A model generated the notes under the pieces. That model saw nothing but the letters and a program-made list of their open reading frames with translations, did not search any database and had not been told where the DNA came from. This document shows, piece by piece, positions 53,051 to 64,000 of a stretch of DNA of 64,000 bases; position 1 is the first letter of the stretch; the number at the start of each line of letters is the position of its first letter. Source of the DNA: Isoetes taiwanensis (Eukaryota; Streptophyta; Lycopodiopsida; Isoetales; Isoetaceae); the NCBI GenBank assembly GCA_021234155.1, contig JAJEKV010000063.1:1026947-1090946 (forward strand), written 5' to 3'. A program made the position numbers and the translations under genes.

Positions 53051-54841
53051 GGTTTGTGTCCTCGGACAAGAAGTTGCTCACAAATGCCTCGTGGGTTTCT
53101 AAATTAGCACCTTTGGGAAATTGTCTATGAAGAGGGCATAAAAAACTCATGCACCACCTCAAAATAGCAAAAATCAATTAAGCTCCTCTCACGTGGCAGA
53201 ATATATCGTTTTTAATACAATACTATACCAAAATTATAGTCCTAATCACTGCCAAAATACCCTCCCGCAATACAAAATGAATTGGGCACACTATATTGTG
53301 GCCAAAAAGTTTTAGAAGTTTAGACAACCATTTTTTACGTGGACAATTTAAATCATCGAGGGTACAAAACGTAGAATTAATTGTATGACGAAAAAAAAAA
53401 AAAAAGATTTAGTAAAAGCCAGACAAGTCTAATGAACCATTTTGTACTCTTCTTAAGGTCATGCCTTGCAATAAGATGCACATGGTGCACCTACTGGTCA
53501 CCATCAACCTGTGAACCTAGTAAATAATACAATGGAAACATAACTTGTACATTTCGTACATAATAATCATGTGAAAAGAGCAAAAAAGATAGTCCTAGGT
53601 ATGAACTATTTCCATTTGAATGGGATAATTGTAAAGAGATAGAGTCCTAGGTATGAACTTAAATAATCACAATAGAAGAAGAAGAAGAAGCAATTTTTAC
53701 GTAATGCCACTTGGCAACATCCTTAGAATATATGACGCACACACTACTCTAACAATGTTTTGTGTAATTGTTGTAGATAATTAAAGTCTGCACATTGAAA
53801 TCAAATTGTTGGCAAAAAGGTACCGCATAACAATAGGCCAATGGACATTAGGTGAGAGTAAAAAAAAAAGTTTTGATGTGTTGTCAAAGACATTACTATT
53901 AAAAGGTCCATGCCCCTTCCTTTCTTTCAGTTGGACTTTTATTACTTTGTTCACAAGAATATTCAATTGATCCAGTGCAGTGCAGTATTGAATAATTGCA
54001 AATTAGTCCAATGAACACGACATTGAATAGTTACGAATTAGTCCAATGAACACGACATGCCTCACTGGCTTATAGAATAAAAAAAAATAGTAGAGTGAAC
54101 GATTTAGTTTATATGCTACATGTTTTGATTTTATATATATACAAAGAACTCCACATGTTGACAAAGGTTAGTATCTTATGACGTGATGATCGTGCAATTT
54201 AACTACACCTACCCAACATCATGAGACAGACAATTTTTTGTTGCTTTCATGACAAGATAGAGAGACGACAATGGCTAACATGGCAAGTCTTAGATGCACA
54301 AAGAACATGCTAAACTAGTTTCTAATTTTGGGGCAGCAGATCGTGTAAGAGTTTCATTTGTGTGCTAGAAAAGTAACCAAAAATAAAAAAATTATGAATA
54401 GAATATTGTATATAATGCAGAGTTAGCCACGTCTGCTCTGCTGCCGACATTTATGACTGGGTCCAAAAAGAATATCAGATATCATCCTTTTATGATGAAT
54501 CTACGCCACATGAAAGATGATGTGGTCAGAGAATAACATCCCATGTCTGGGTTTTGTCTAGAGTGAGGGGCAGTCAAAATGCAAAAGCATCCCATGTTCG
54601 ACTTTAGAAGGTGTCACATCCGGGGAGTACGTGCGAGTGTGCGCGGAACTCGCAGGTCGATTGTTATTATTATTGATTGTAAAAAGCAATGCCTAGTGCA
54701 TCTTTTGTTCTTTTAAAGATGAATAAACAAATAAATAAAATGGACGTGGGCATGGGACGTGGATGGGCTAGAATTGCAGGAAAGGCTATAGGCAAGAGTG
54801 CTAAAAAGGAGAAATGGAGTATGGTAGAGTGTTCGTTCAAT
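53051..54841. other. No gene seen
   Basis: AT-rich intergenic DNA. A duplicated phrase 'aattagtccaatgaacacgaca' occurs at about 54,001 and 54,036, and short A runs near 53,391 and 53,861. Confidence 0.45.
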
Positions 54842-55110
54842 GAAACAATCTTTGAGGTGTGGATGTGCGTGTGCGCGTGTGAATCTACATGACGTGTATT
54901 TGCGTGTATGTGAGCCTTACGCGTTGGAGCCAATGCAGCCGGCGGAGGTGACGTGGCGAACACGTCAGCAAGAAGGTGACGTGTGTGAATCTACCTTGTG
55001 TGTATTACGTGTATTTGCATGTATGTGAACCTTACCTTTGGGAAAAGAAGGGGCAACTGCAGCTGACGTGAAGTACACGTCAGCAAAATGTGACGTGGCG
55101 ACTTCGAGAA
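54842..55110 (+). promoter_or_regulatory. Tandemly duplicated ACGT-element region upstream of the PTEN gene
   Basis: Two adjacent units of about 110-120 bp share 'gtgtgaatctac', 'gtgtattkrcgtgtat', 'atgtgarccttac' and an ACGT block. The blocks hold TGACGTGGCG, ACACGTCAGC, TGACGTGAAG, ACACGTCAGC and TGACGTGGCG. TGACG and ACGTG cores are known binding sites for plant bZIP factors (TGA and ABF/G-box groups). The region lies 0.6-0.9 kb before the PTEN start codon. That it drives this gene is inference. Confidence 0.5.
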
Positions 55111-55718
55111 GGGTCCACAGTGCCGTGTCTTGGTTGGTGTTGTTGATGAGTGCGGACATAGAAGAGAAGATCGGGCCCCAAATTTTGGGCACCCAGCTCA
55201 AAACCACCCGATCCGATTGCATCCCCGTCTCCGGCGCTTCTAATTCGAGATTACACACCCTCCAGATCGGGTTTGCCTCTCACCCAAATTAGTATCTCTT
55301 TAAATCGGCATTTCGCCCACCAAAAAAGCTTTTATACGCAATTTCGAATGTAGAGTGGCTCATAAGAGAACCCAATTCAATTCAGGGTTTGCGCTGTGGC
55401 AATACAGACACAAATTGAGGGCAAACGGAAAGGGATGTTTAGAAGTGGAAAGAGGTATTGAAGGGAAGAAAGGAATACATAGTTTATAAGGGCATTCCGA
55501 GGGATTTAGATAGCAGCAAGATCTTTTGGCCCCGTCCAAGGGCATTAAATTTGCTTGGTTTTACAATTGAGGCACAACGGGGACTAATTTCTCAAAACCG
55601 GGGTTGGGGTGCTGAGTGGAGGGAATACGAATGGAGGGCTGCTCAATGGAAGATTGCTTGAGCTGCTTGCCGGATCCCGTTATATACGCAGTTTGGTTTC
55701 AAAAAGCGGCGGCGTCTT
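55111..55718. other. Leader/promoter side of the PTEN gene
   Basis: A 67-codon plus frame (55,458-55,661, MKGRKEYIVYKGIPRDLDSS) has no known family and could be an upstream ORF or chance. It ends 58 bp before the PTEN start codon. A clear TATA box was not identified. Confidence 0.35.
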
Positions 55719-58170
55719 ATGGCAGAAGGATATAGTCTAGACATGTCCTATATTACAGACCGCCTTATAGCAATGTCCTTCCCTGTTGAAGATATGACGG
55801 CCATGTATCGGAATCCCATGTGGCAGGTTCAAAAGGTGTTGGATTCCAAACATGGTCCCTCATTACAAGGTTTGCCTTTGGAACCTAAATTTATTTGTTT
55901 GATTGATGTTCAGGTCCATTTTCATTTATTTATGTAAGGATGTGGAATTTGCAAGCTTGAATATGAAGACTGTTGGATGTTATAAGTGTATATAGTATTT
56001 AGAAAGATGTTAAGCAGATTCAGAGATTGATGTGCCAATTAATAATTCGTGTAATTCTTGAGTTCTCTTTGTTATAACTTGAAGTTTGCATTCCTTTTTC
56101 AGGTCTACAATCTTTGCGAAGAGTCCACATATGAATGCACGAGATTTCATGGGTGAGTGGAGCATTTTCCATTTGATGATATGCATGTACCTCCTCTCAT
56201 GTTGATGAAATTATTTTGCGAAAACGTAGATGAATGGCTTAGTAGTGATCCAAGAAATGTGGCTGTGATTCACTGCAAAGTAAGTATGTGTCCTCCTTAC
56301 ATGGTTATTCTTTGCTAATAAGTGTGTTTGCGGGCAGGAAAAGGCCGGATAGGTTTGATGGTCTGTGCATATTTAATTTATAAAGGGATGGCCGCAGATG
56401 AAGCTTTGCAGCTCTATGCAACACTACGCACATATGATAATGAAGGGGTACTTAAAAATTTCCTTACAACTTCTTTTGTCAATTGCTGTTCAAGCTATTT
56501 ACAAGGGCTGATGCAGAAGAATGGTTATCCATGTAGGTTACTATTCCAAGCCAACGGCGCTACGTGCGTTACTGAAAGAAATTGACTATACTTCCAAAGA
56601 GGTCTGTCTTTCACCAGCAAAAAAAAGAGAATTGAGGCTTGTATGCTTATATGATGTTGTTTCTACAAGCAATGTTCGTTTTGTTATTCAGGAGCTTAAA
56701 ACAGTAGGTGCTCAAAGCAGCATACATTATCCTTTGTTTAGGTGGTAAACTGATGGTACTAGTGAGCATTGCATGCCTATCATCTTGCATGTCCTCTTTC
56801 TTCAACATCTTCTGAAAAAACATTAGAAACCCATATTATCTCCCCTGATGTTATTTTGACACTAAGTAATCTTTGGAAATTTGAGGACTCCATGAAGGGT
56901 TGTCTGAGTTTGAAGCATTCCATCACTTAATCTCATTATAAGTTTATAATGAGCATTCTTTGAGTCAACACAAGAAGCACATTTATGATCCATAATGGGA
57001 ATGTATGAGAAAGCAAATGCAAGGGCTTTCATCTAAAAGCCATCGCCTGTCCTACTCTGCCATAAACGAATGAGCTAAGAATTTCAAGACTGGAATATCC
57101 AAGAGGGGTCGATATGAATATATCAACTATGTGCTATATTGTTGAGACTTTTGTTGGTTACTGCCTCTTGGCTTGTAACAGCTTTTATAATCTTTTGCAG
57201 GTGTGAGAGAAGCTCCATTCTTCGACACAAAGGATCGCTGAAGCAATTGCTTTTCCTGAAGCTTCACAGCTCATTGTCAGGCGCCTCTTAGAGTATACAC
57301 GCTCTGAGGTCTTTGTCATAACATTGGCCTCATTTTGTTCATATCACTAACAAAGCCATTTATGGGGAAGCAAACTATGAGTTGTAGGCTTTCACAATTT
57401 CGATGTGGAAATGTAGCATGTTGATTTAACTGTGTCATACCTTGCTGGCCCAGCCTATTTACCTTCCCTCAAGAATCGAATTTTAAGTTTTCTTATAAAA
57501 CATATAATATATCAGTTCATGTTTGACATGGTAGTAACGGATGCAATGCATTTTACAGGTCCCAGATCAACTTTATTCACCTGCAATGGAAGTGGCATCT
57601 GGAAATTGCAAGCCTTTAGATAAAGGATTTTACAGAACAGTAAGCCCACGTTATTATTTATCCTTTTTGGGTAAGGATGGGGATGAGAAAATTGGAGAAG
57701 AGAAGAAACCCTCATTTTGTTGTCCAAATGGATACGGAGAACCCATCACTCCATAAGAAACAATGCTTGATTATTATTTTGAGACTCCCTTTGTTGGTAT
57801 GTCTCAGTTTCTCGCAGACTAATGTTCTGTTTTACATCCGCCTAATAAAGTCTTGTGTGCTTGTGTCAGGTTACAGGGGACATCAGAGCTAATTTCTATG
57901 ATCCTGGTGGATACCGCCTCTTTTATGCATGTTTCAATACTTTTTTTATTGTTAACAGCATGCTCCAGGTACCTTTTCGTCATTTCTTTTTTATGCAGGA
58001 CAATGACCATTCAGCTTCTCATCCATGTTATTATTTTCCATTCCCAGTTGGCTCGGACAGACCTGGACAAGGTTGGCCGTAGAGGAAAATCTATATGTGG
58101 GCCAAATTTCTGTGTTGAATTTCTTTTTGGCCCAGAACATGCAGTTAGCAATGTTAATGTGGATCCCTAA
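55719..58170 (+). CDS. PTEN-type lipid/protein phosphatase, multi-exon
   Basis: PTEN removes the 3-phosphate of PtdIns(3,4,5)P3; plant PTENs act in pollen and vesicle traffic. Exon 1 (from 55,719) reads MAEGYSLDMSYITDRLIAMS, VLDSKHG. Exon 56,103-56,279: VYNLCEESTYECTRFHG, VEHFPFDDMHVPPL, DEWLSSDPRNVAVIHCK. Exon from 56,334: AGKGRIGLMVCAYLIYKG, completing the P-loop HCKAGKGR with Ile where Thr is usual. C2 domain: SPAKKRELRLVCLYDVVSTS (about 56,610-56,710), VPDQLYSPAMEVASG (57,559-57,639), VTGDIRANFYDPGGYRLFYA then CFNTFFI (57,870-57,968), and TDLDKVGRRGKSICGPNF (58,048-58,170, stop). Oddities: a TGA at 56,154-56,156 and an acceptor reading TTTGCGG|GCAGG where TTTGCAG is expected. Both fit the CAG/CGA error pattern. 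Some exon limits are unresolved. Confidence 0.85.
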
Positions 58171-59339
58171 TTCTAGCACCACCAGCATGCACTTTCGCTT
58201 GCTGATAAATCCATTGCATACTTGCAAGCTAAGCTTTGCAGGGTATGTACTTCTAGCACTATATGCTAGTCTAAGCTATGAGAAAAGTCTGTTGTACGGT
58301 CGCCACTTCCAAGCTGCACTTGACATAAAAGAGCACACAATGGAAAGTTTGATTACTGGATTCTATTTTCTCTTGCTGTGTCCTTTTGCTGTCAAGGCCT
58401 GCCAAGAACAGAATCAACATAACACTTGCCTGATGTATGCACCCCTCAATTTATGCAAGCAATTTGCTCACCTGGTATAACATGAGGGTCAACAGATGAC
58501 ATTAGTTGTAGTATCTTTGAAGGCAAAAATACAAATAAGCCTGTTTATTTTTGTAAGATGCACTCGGATGTATTATGCGAAGTCAACTGGTGTAGTCTAT
58601 CCTGCAACTGTTCCAATAATTGCTATTTAAACTAATGCCCACTGGGGACATGACTTGATTGAATATATAAAAAAACGGTATGTACAGGAGAAATAGTGTG
58701 CTATATATATTCTCTTAGCAATGGGTGTTCGGAAATTATTACGTTCTCGTAGACCTTAGAAGATTTGGAAATTTCATCAAGCTACATTTTTATCTTAGCG
58801 TGGGGATTGAATCAATAGTGGATCAGCTAGGAATAAGGGTCAAGGAAAGATTGTAAATAAAACATTTCTTTGGTGTAAAAGAGGTTATTTAAAATAGAAA
58901 GAATCATAAAAAAAATTTTATTGTTGATCGCGTCGATGGTTAATGTTGAACTTTTTTTATCCATTTCATCCAATGGTTGAGATAATTATTTATATATTGA
59001 TCTGCTATTTTTTGGTAAATTTGATCCATTCTTGCATGATCCACAATTGGCCCATGGTCCACTATTGGTGACCCCCCTAATCTAGAACCCACCGTTAGAT
59101 TAGATTTATGGTTATAATCTAGAACCACATAAGGTTATCTACTCAATGGGGCATATATAATCTATCAGCCTTTAAGATTATCAACTCAAATGGTTTAGAT
59201 TGGCAATAAGCTCCTAACAACGCTACATGTGTTCACATCTGCGTGTAAGAAAACGCAGGCTCATCGCCTCCATTCACACATCCGCAAGCGAAAAAAAGCG
59301 CAGCCATCGCCCATTCGCACAAAGCCCACCATCTCTCGA
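58171..59339. other. 3' flank of PTEN; no gene seen
   Basis: The frame running on past the PTEN stop (to 58,480) is Leu/Cys-rich without a domain and probably lies in the 3' UTR or intergenic DNA. The remainder is AT-rich. Confidence 0.4.
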
Positions 59340-59771
59340 CCGAGACAGCAGTGGGATTGAGAAGCCACGCCAGGGATAAGCTTTGTCAAGACCGCCACCA
59401 TAGAGGATGAATGTCACACTTTTAAGAGTCGCCGGCATATAATCGATCCGGCACGCCACGCCTCTTGATCGAAAGTGCACCAGCGCGCCACACATGACAC
59501 TAACACCCACCTCGCCGCTCACTAGATCATACATTCGAGGTCATGGATCCGAGGGCTCACATATGACCACCTGACAACCACGCAGTATGTATATTTGTAC
59601 AACTTGTCGCTGCCCATATTTGTCGCCACTCTGCCACTAAAAACCCTTCTGGGGTGGGGGGAGGGTTTAACCCGGCAAGAATACCGATGTGTTCCTCAGA
59701 TATCCCATAGGCCGATTGGCCCGTGGACGATAAAATCATTCAATTCAATTCAATTCAATACAATTCAATTC
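59340..59771 (+). mobile_element. 3' fragment of the pentamer-tailed LINE family
   Basis: Plus-strand relative of the 47,676-48,100 LINE end. It shares the 'catagaggatgaatgtca' block (59,400) and ends CCGTGGACGATAAAATC followed by (ATTCA)n at 59,738-59,771. Coding capacity is gone. The different pentamer tail shows an independent insertion. Confidence 0.65.
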
Positions 59772-61106
59772 TTAGATCATGGGATAACCCACTCGGCCTA
59801 CTAGCCTCGCTAATTATATGACATTGCCTACTTGTGGAGAGGTTAATCGCCTCCTCCTCTTCCCTTTATCATTGGAAAGAATATTATTTTAAGTTACTTT
59901 TCTAAAACCAAATGTGGAACTTTATGAAAATTTCACCTTATATTGCATGCCTTGAGATGGAACCGAGACCGCTAGCCTTCACTTTGCATTCTATCACCTA
60001 ACATGGCTAGTTAGTTTGTATGAGGATGTCGATGGAGGTTATATTCTTCCTTCTGAGAAGAGATTAGCATTTTTAACATCCTAAGAGACCAATTTGAAGG
60101 TGAGATAATTTTATATTACAAATAGTGTAACCGAATGCAAAAATAAAAAAAAATGAGGGAAGAAATTCCCCAAACATCGCACCTTCAAGTAACCATGCAT
60201 GATTAACATCGTTAGTCCAAATAGATATTTGAAAACATCTAAATACTTGAGATCTTGAGATTTTTATACATCTTAATGCGAGGCCGATGATGTGGATAAA
60301 GGGCGGTCGACTATCAAGACCAAATGGAGATAATTTAGGGTCAACACAATTAATGCTCAAGGACGTGATACAAAATCAACCAAGGATAACTCTATGAAAT
60401 TTTCACTTTATATTGTATATCATTTTTTTGAAGGGCGACAAATATATTGATCATTAAATTTTGAAAACAAATACATTAGTCTAAGATACATGTTTAAAAC
60501 CTAGAGGGAAAAACAGTCCCTCTGTGCAAAGCTACCTGAGAGCTTAGATAATCTATATATAGAAGAAGCATCCATTCTAATTTAAATCAGCAATATCAAC
60601 CGCCGGAGCTCGCTTTTATGAACCGCTTTCTTAAGTGAAACATGCATCCAACCATCATTCTCGACTTTAACTTGTCCAATCGTGACCGGTATACCTAACC
60701 GCACCAAGACAAAAATGGAACAATTGCGTATAGCTATTGGAGCTTCCACCAATGCAAAATGAGATTTTCCATAACGATGATGCCACAACCACCATACTAG
60801 ATTCCAGTCGCCTTGCACAACAAGATGTAGTCACGGTGTAGTAAACGATACAATAGCACATGATACCTCATCAAATGACATTGGCATTTAATACCGAGGT
60901 AAAGAGGATACAAGAGCAGAAAGAACTCACCGGAGGAGAAACAAAAGAAGATGCACATATAGGAGAAGCGGTGATCAAGTTGAAATTATAAGGAAAGTAG
61001 TAGCGTAAGAGGAAACAAGTGAAGGGATACCAGCAGAAGATGCAATATGTGGATTCTTTAGGGATTGAACAATAGAAATTGGAGACACAGAATGTCTAAT
61101 ATGGGA
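59772..61106. other. Decayed retroelement sequence; no intact gene
   Basis: The minus frame at 60,582-60,818 (WLWHHRYGKSHFALVEAPIA) may belong to the same decayed ORF1-like protein as 61,107-61,440. No other domain. Confidence 0.35.
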
Positions 61107-61440
61107 TCAAGGACTAGCAGATGAAAATGTATGCTTATTTGGAAACATAGATGCAAGTTCTAGACCATTTAACAAAGTGAAAGTTAACTTCTTGTAATAA
61201 TTGCCACTTTTGACTATCACACCATCCGGGATATAGTGATCAACTAAAATAGAAACACATATGCGAAGCCCCTTAGGAATGGAGTGGGAAATGTGCATGC
61301 CCAATCCATTTGCAAGGATAGAGAACTAACATGGCATTTTAAGAGTTTAACTGTACTGTGAGAAAAACTAGGAGTATATATTGATATAGGAGATATCCAA
61401 AGGCCCATAGGATCCATTCCTCGAGAGACTAACGCTTCCA
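61107..61440 (-). pseudogene. Retroelement ORF1 relic (DUF4283-like), second copy
   Basis: Overlapping minus frames read DPMGLWISPISIYTPSFSHS, LLKCHVSSLSLQMDWACTFP, then KGLRICVSILVDHYIPDGVI and YYKKLTFTLLNGLELASMFP. The ICVxIxVD core and the spacing to F.LLNxxxL...FP match the relic at 19,772-20,354. A frame change near 61,280 and missing flanking parts make it a pseudogene. Confidence 0.4.
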
Positions 61441-61999
61441 CAAAGATCGCTAAAGATACACATGATCAAAAAGAAATTCTTACCCAACTTCTTCAAGGAC
61501 CTCACAAGCGATAGACCAAGATGTGAGAGAGCCATCGCATAAGTCTCCTAAAAAATCGAAAAGCCACTAATATAATAACCAATAACATAGTGAGAGCCAA
61601 GTTCTCACGATTTAACATGAGATTCATGATTTATCTCAACTAAGGACACCCCGAGACCTAATATGAGCTACAATTTGTCCGTGAAAAACATCATCCGAGG
61701 GGAGTTCAACCAAATTGATGTTACTTTGTCTTAAGCATCTCTAGAATAGAAGAATACTCTTCCTTACTTGTAGAAGATAAAATCTCAAGTGCAAAGATCC
61801 TCTGAGCTAGTCAGATAGAACAAGAAGTATCTTTACGAATCCAATCGTAGAAAGATACCTCTGGAGACCTTCTATACGCAATTTGAATCTTGCTAAGCTT
61901 GAGGAGCGCAGACATGGAAGAAACCCTCTAGGAAATAGCAAGCCTATCGTAAAGTCCCGCCGGGTTTCTATAGTTGTAGAATTGTCGCATGATCCGAAG
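61441..61999. other. No gene seen
   Basis: Probably the continuation of retroelement-derived DNA. No domain recognised. Confidence 0.35.
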
Positions 62000-62470
62000 A
62001 TTTTTTAAAGGTGGAATATTGGGAGATGAATCACCGTCCGCAGGATTAATATGAACGTAGGGAAAAGCCCGCCAACATCACATGATGAATCAATCTCGAT
62101 CAAGCCATTAAAAGATGGAACTACCGGCATCGCCATAGTTACCGAAAAGAGGGCCAAACCGATAAGCCCAAATCTGAACCTAACTCAAAGTGTGGTATTC
62201 ATTCGCAGCGGTGCCCTCGCTGGCAACACCGATAAATCTTGTCCTCATGCACCTCCCAAACTCATCTTCTTGTCTCAATTCGAAGGTGGTTCGTAGACCG
62301 TGCAAATTGAAGCTATTAATCATAATTCTTCATGGGAACATGTGTCCATAGGTAGTTTTGTAGACCCAAGGTACATATGGGATTGATCCGGGCGACCGCA
62401 TCGTACATCTTAACTTGTTCTAGAGCACCAAGATCCTAAAGCTTGTTGAGGAAACAAGCATCAAGGTATT
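62000..62470 (-). mobile_element. C-terminal fragment of the pentamer-tailed LINE family
   Basis: Minus strand. Reads LDACFLNKL, DLGALEQVKMYDAVARINPI and CTLGLQNYLWTHVP, collinear with LDATFVRKLWDADALTYVKL at 48,270. A following 'ggtgttgccagcgagggcacc' block matches 48,050. Several stops; no tail seen in this copy. Confidence 0.55.
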
Positions 62471-64000
62471 GTCAAGGGACCCTAAGAGACTAGAGAACTT
62501 ATTCTAACGATAGGTCCTCGCGATAATTATTAGATCCAAAGAGTTGCCAACCTACCAATTGCAACAAGGTTATTACATATAACTTCGAATATTCTCCTCT
62601 ATAGAGAATATTCTAGTGATAACATAGTCATTGGATATGCATATTGTTGCACCTCTGTTTTGCACTCGATCTTCAACCGTGGTTCTTGGCATTAAAGATC
62701 TTTGCTCCGGCTGGAATCTATCCAAATAGAAACTAATATCGATTTAGAATGTATTAAGATGCTAAACAAAACAAAGCCATTTTTACCTCTAAGTCTAAGA
62801 AACGATGAAAAAGCAGATCCGCAACTTGTCGAAAATCATATGGTCATACTAGCTATATAGAAAACTAAAAATCGACAAAAGAAAATCGAAATGGAAAAAG
62901 CTCTCGATCTTGCCGAACCGATGTGGAAAGGGCTGATTTTGAGATGATGATTAGATGGTTCTGACGACGACGCGACTACCGCGACTAAAAGCTTTATTGG
63001 GAGGAAGGGAATCGCCTCCTATTTTCCCAAATCGCACCGCTTCAAAATTTCAACAAACCTTTCTACATCATAGATATGAATGCTAGCAGTGGAATTGGCA
63101 TTTTATGGAGAATTTGTTTCCGTGGAAATTCAAGAAGCTGGAGCAAAGATCAAGGCGTTCTTTTCTTGTTCTTTGTCGGTAAGCCAATCGGTGGCATTTT
63201 CGCTTCTTTAGCTTCAAAAGAAGCTTTATGTTTTTGCTTGAATCGGATGGGCGTGCAAATCTCTAGTAAATGTTTTTAGGGACGATTCTTTAGTGCCGAA
63301 ATGCTAGTTTTGTCTTTTCTTTTGGCTAAGACACATTGAAATGGTGTATAAGATGCTTATAAGATGGAGCGTAAATTGCAAAGAAAGCACAAATAAGTGA
63401 TGTAGTTTCGTGATTCTTGGATTAAACATTCTACCCAAGTTCTCTATCAATTTGTTTGTTTCCCCTCTTCTGTCAAGCTTTCTAGCGTAAAAGTCCTTGA
63501 TGATGTTTTGATGATTAGAAAGATGCTTGGACACCGGATTCTTTTAGATTAGTATGGAAATATTGAAATTTGAATGGAAAGAGTAGAGGCAACAAGTTGT
63601 ATGTCACCAAGCAAGAATAGGGATTAATTCAAGCACTCGCCTTTGATAATCGCTATGCCAAGAATCTCATTTAACCAAAACAAGTAATCGATGCTTTGTT
63701 TGGTTATGCTTAAATATCGATATGTTTGAGTGAGAGCTTGCTCAATAACCGATGCTTGAGCTTAATTTTACTTTGCTTCTCTCATACATTTATGGAGTCG
63801 CCGATATTTCCATTCTATTTGTCAATATCTTAGGAAGATTCATCAATTTTCTAAATGAGTACCATCATTCGCAGCTGCATGAATGTATCATCATACATCT
63901 TCGGTTACCAGAAGGAAGACTATTTGAGCTTCATGCATCACCGAGTAATTTTGTAAATATTGCTCTCGTGACATCTAATAAGTTTCGCAAGAACGGGATG
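62471..64000. other. No gene seen
   Basis: AT-rich with short frames on both strands and no recognised domain or structured repeat up to the window end. Confidence 0.45.

Noticed and set aside
58025-58480. 151-codon plus frame overlapping the last PTEN exon
   Set aside because: Different register from the PTEN C2 exon (58,048-58,170), which has the domain match; the longer frame is chance.

Overview
The window looks like nuclear DNA of a seed-free vascular plant, most likely a fern. The evidence is a large, gene-poor, retroelement-rich landscape; an intron-poor pentatricopeptide repeat (PPR) gene of the type expanded in ferns and lycophytes; Tat-type Ty3/gypsy sequence; a plant initiator-tRNA-Met primer site; and GT-AG introns with AT-rich bodies. 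The species call is inference. No rRNA, tRNA, CRISPR array or bacterial operon was seen.

Layout. 1-10,140: dispersed and simple repeats, a truncated Ty3/gypsy integrase region (minus, 4,338-5,949) and a cluster of palindromes (7.7 kb). 10,142-15,527: a complete but non-coding LTR retrotransposon (1.6-kb LTRs, 5-bp target duplication GATAT). 15,915-19,750: three minus-strand reading frames, the middle one a very divergent histone H3 variant that starts MARTKQTAR and has centromeric-H3-like traits. 19,772-20,354: retroelement ORF1 relic. 21,411-22,670: PPR gene. 26,736-40,200: a minus-strand host gene split by a nested insertion. A poly(A)-tailed retroposon sits between 15-bp target duplications (28,550-28,564 and 38,802-38,816), and a 9.2-kb Penelope-like retroelement (28,583-37,815) appears to have landed in that retroposon's poly(T) tract. 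The Penelope-like element has 2.5-kb direct repeats, a gag-position ORF and a reverse transcriptase with a CxC motif.

40,200-45,612: palindrome-rich repeats, a DUF7869 (transposase-like) gene and a CACTA-type terminus. 45,700-46,830: a diverged tandem duplication carrying two tiny minus-strand ORFs behind TATA boxes. 47,616-50,640: two different LINE fragments, one from a family ending in pentanucleotide repeats that recurs at 59.3 and 62 kb. 54,842-58,170: a PTEN-type phosphatase gene with an upstream tandem duplication rich in ACGT elements. The rest to 64,000 is mostly anonymous repeat-derived DNA.

The window carries a consistent error or decay signature. Where two copies of a repeat can be compared, differences cluster at CAG/CTG trinucleotides, and several genes are broken by one in-frame stop explicable as CAG to TAG or CGA to TGA. 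Many 'pseudogene' breaks here may therefore be consensus errors at methylated CHG/CG sites or real methylation decay. Frame interruptions are reported but not taken as proof of loss of function.
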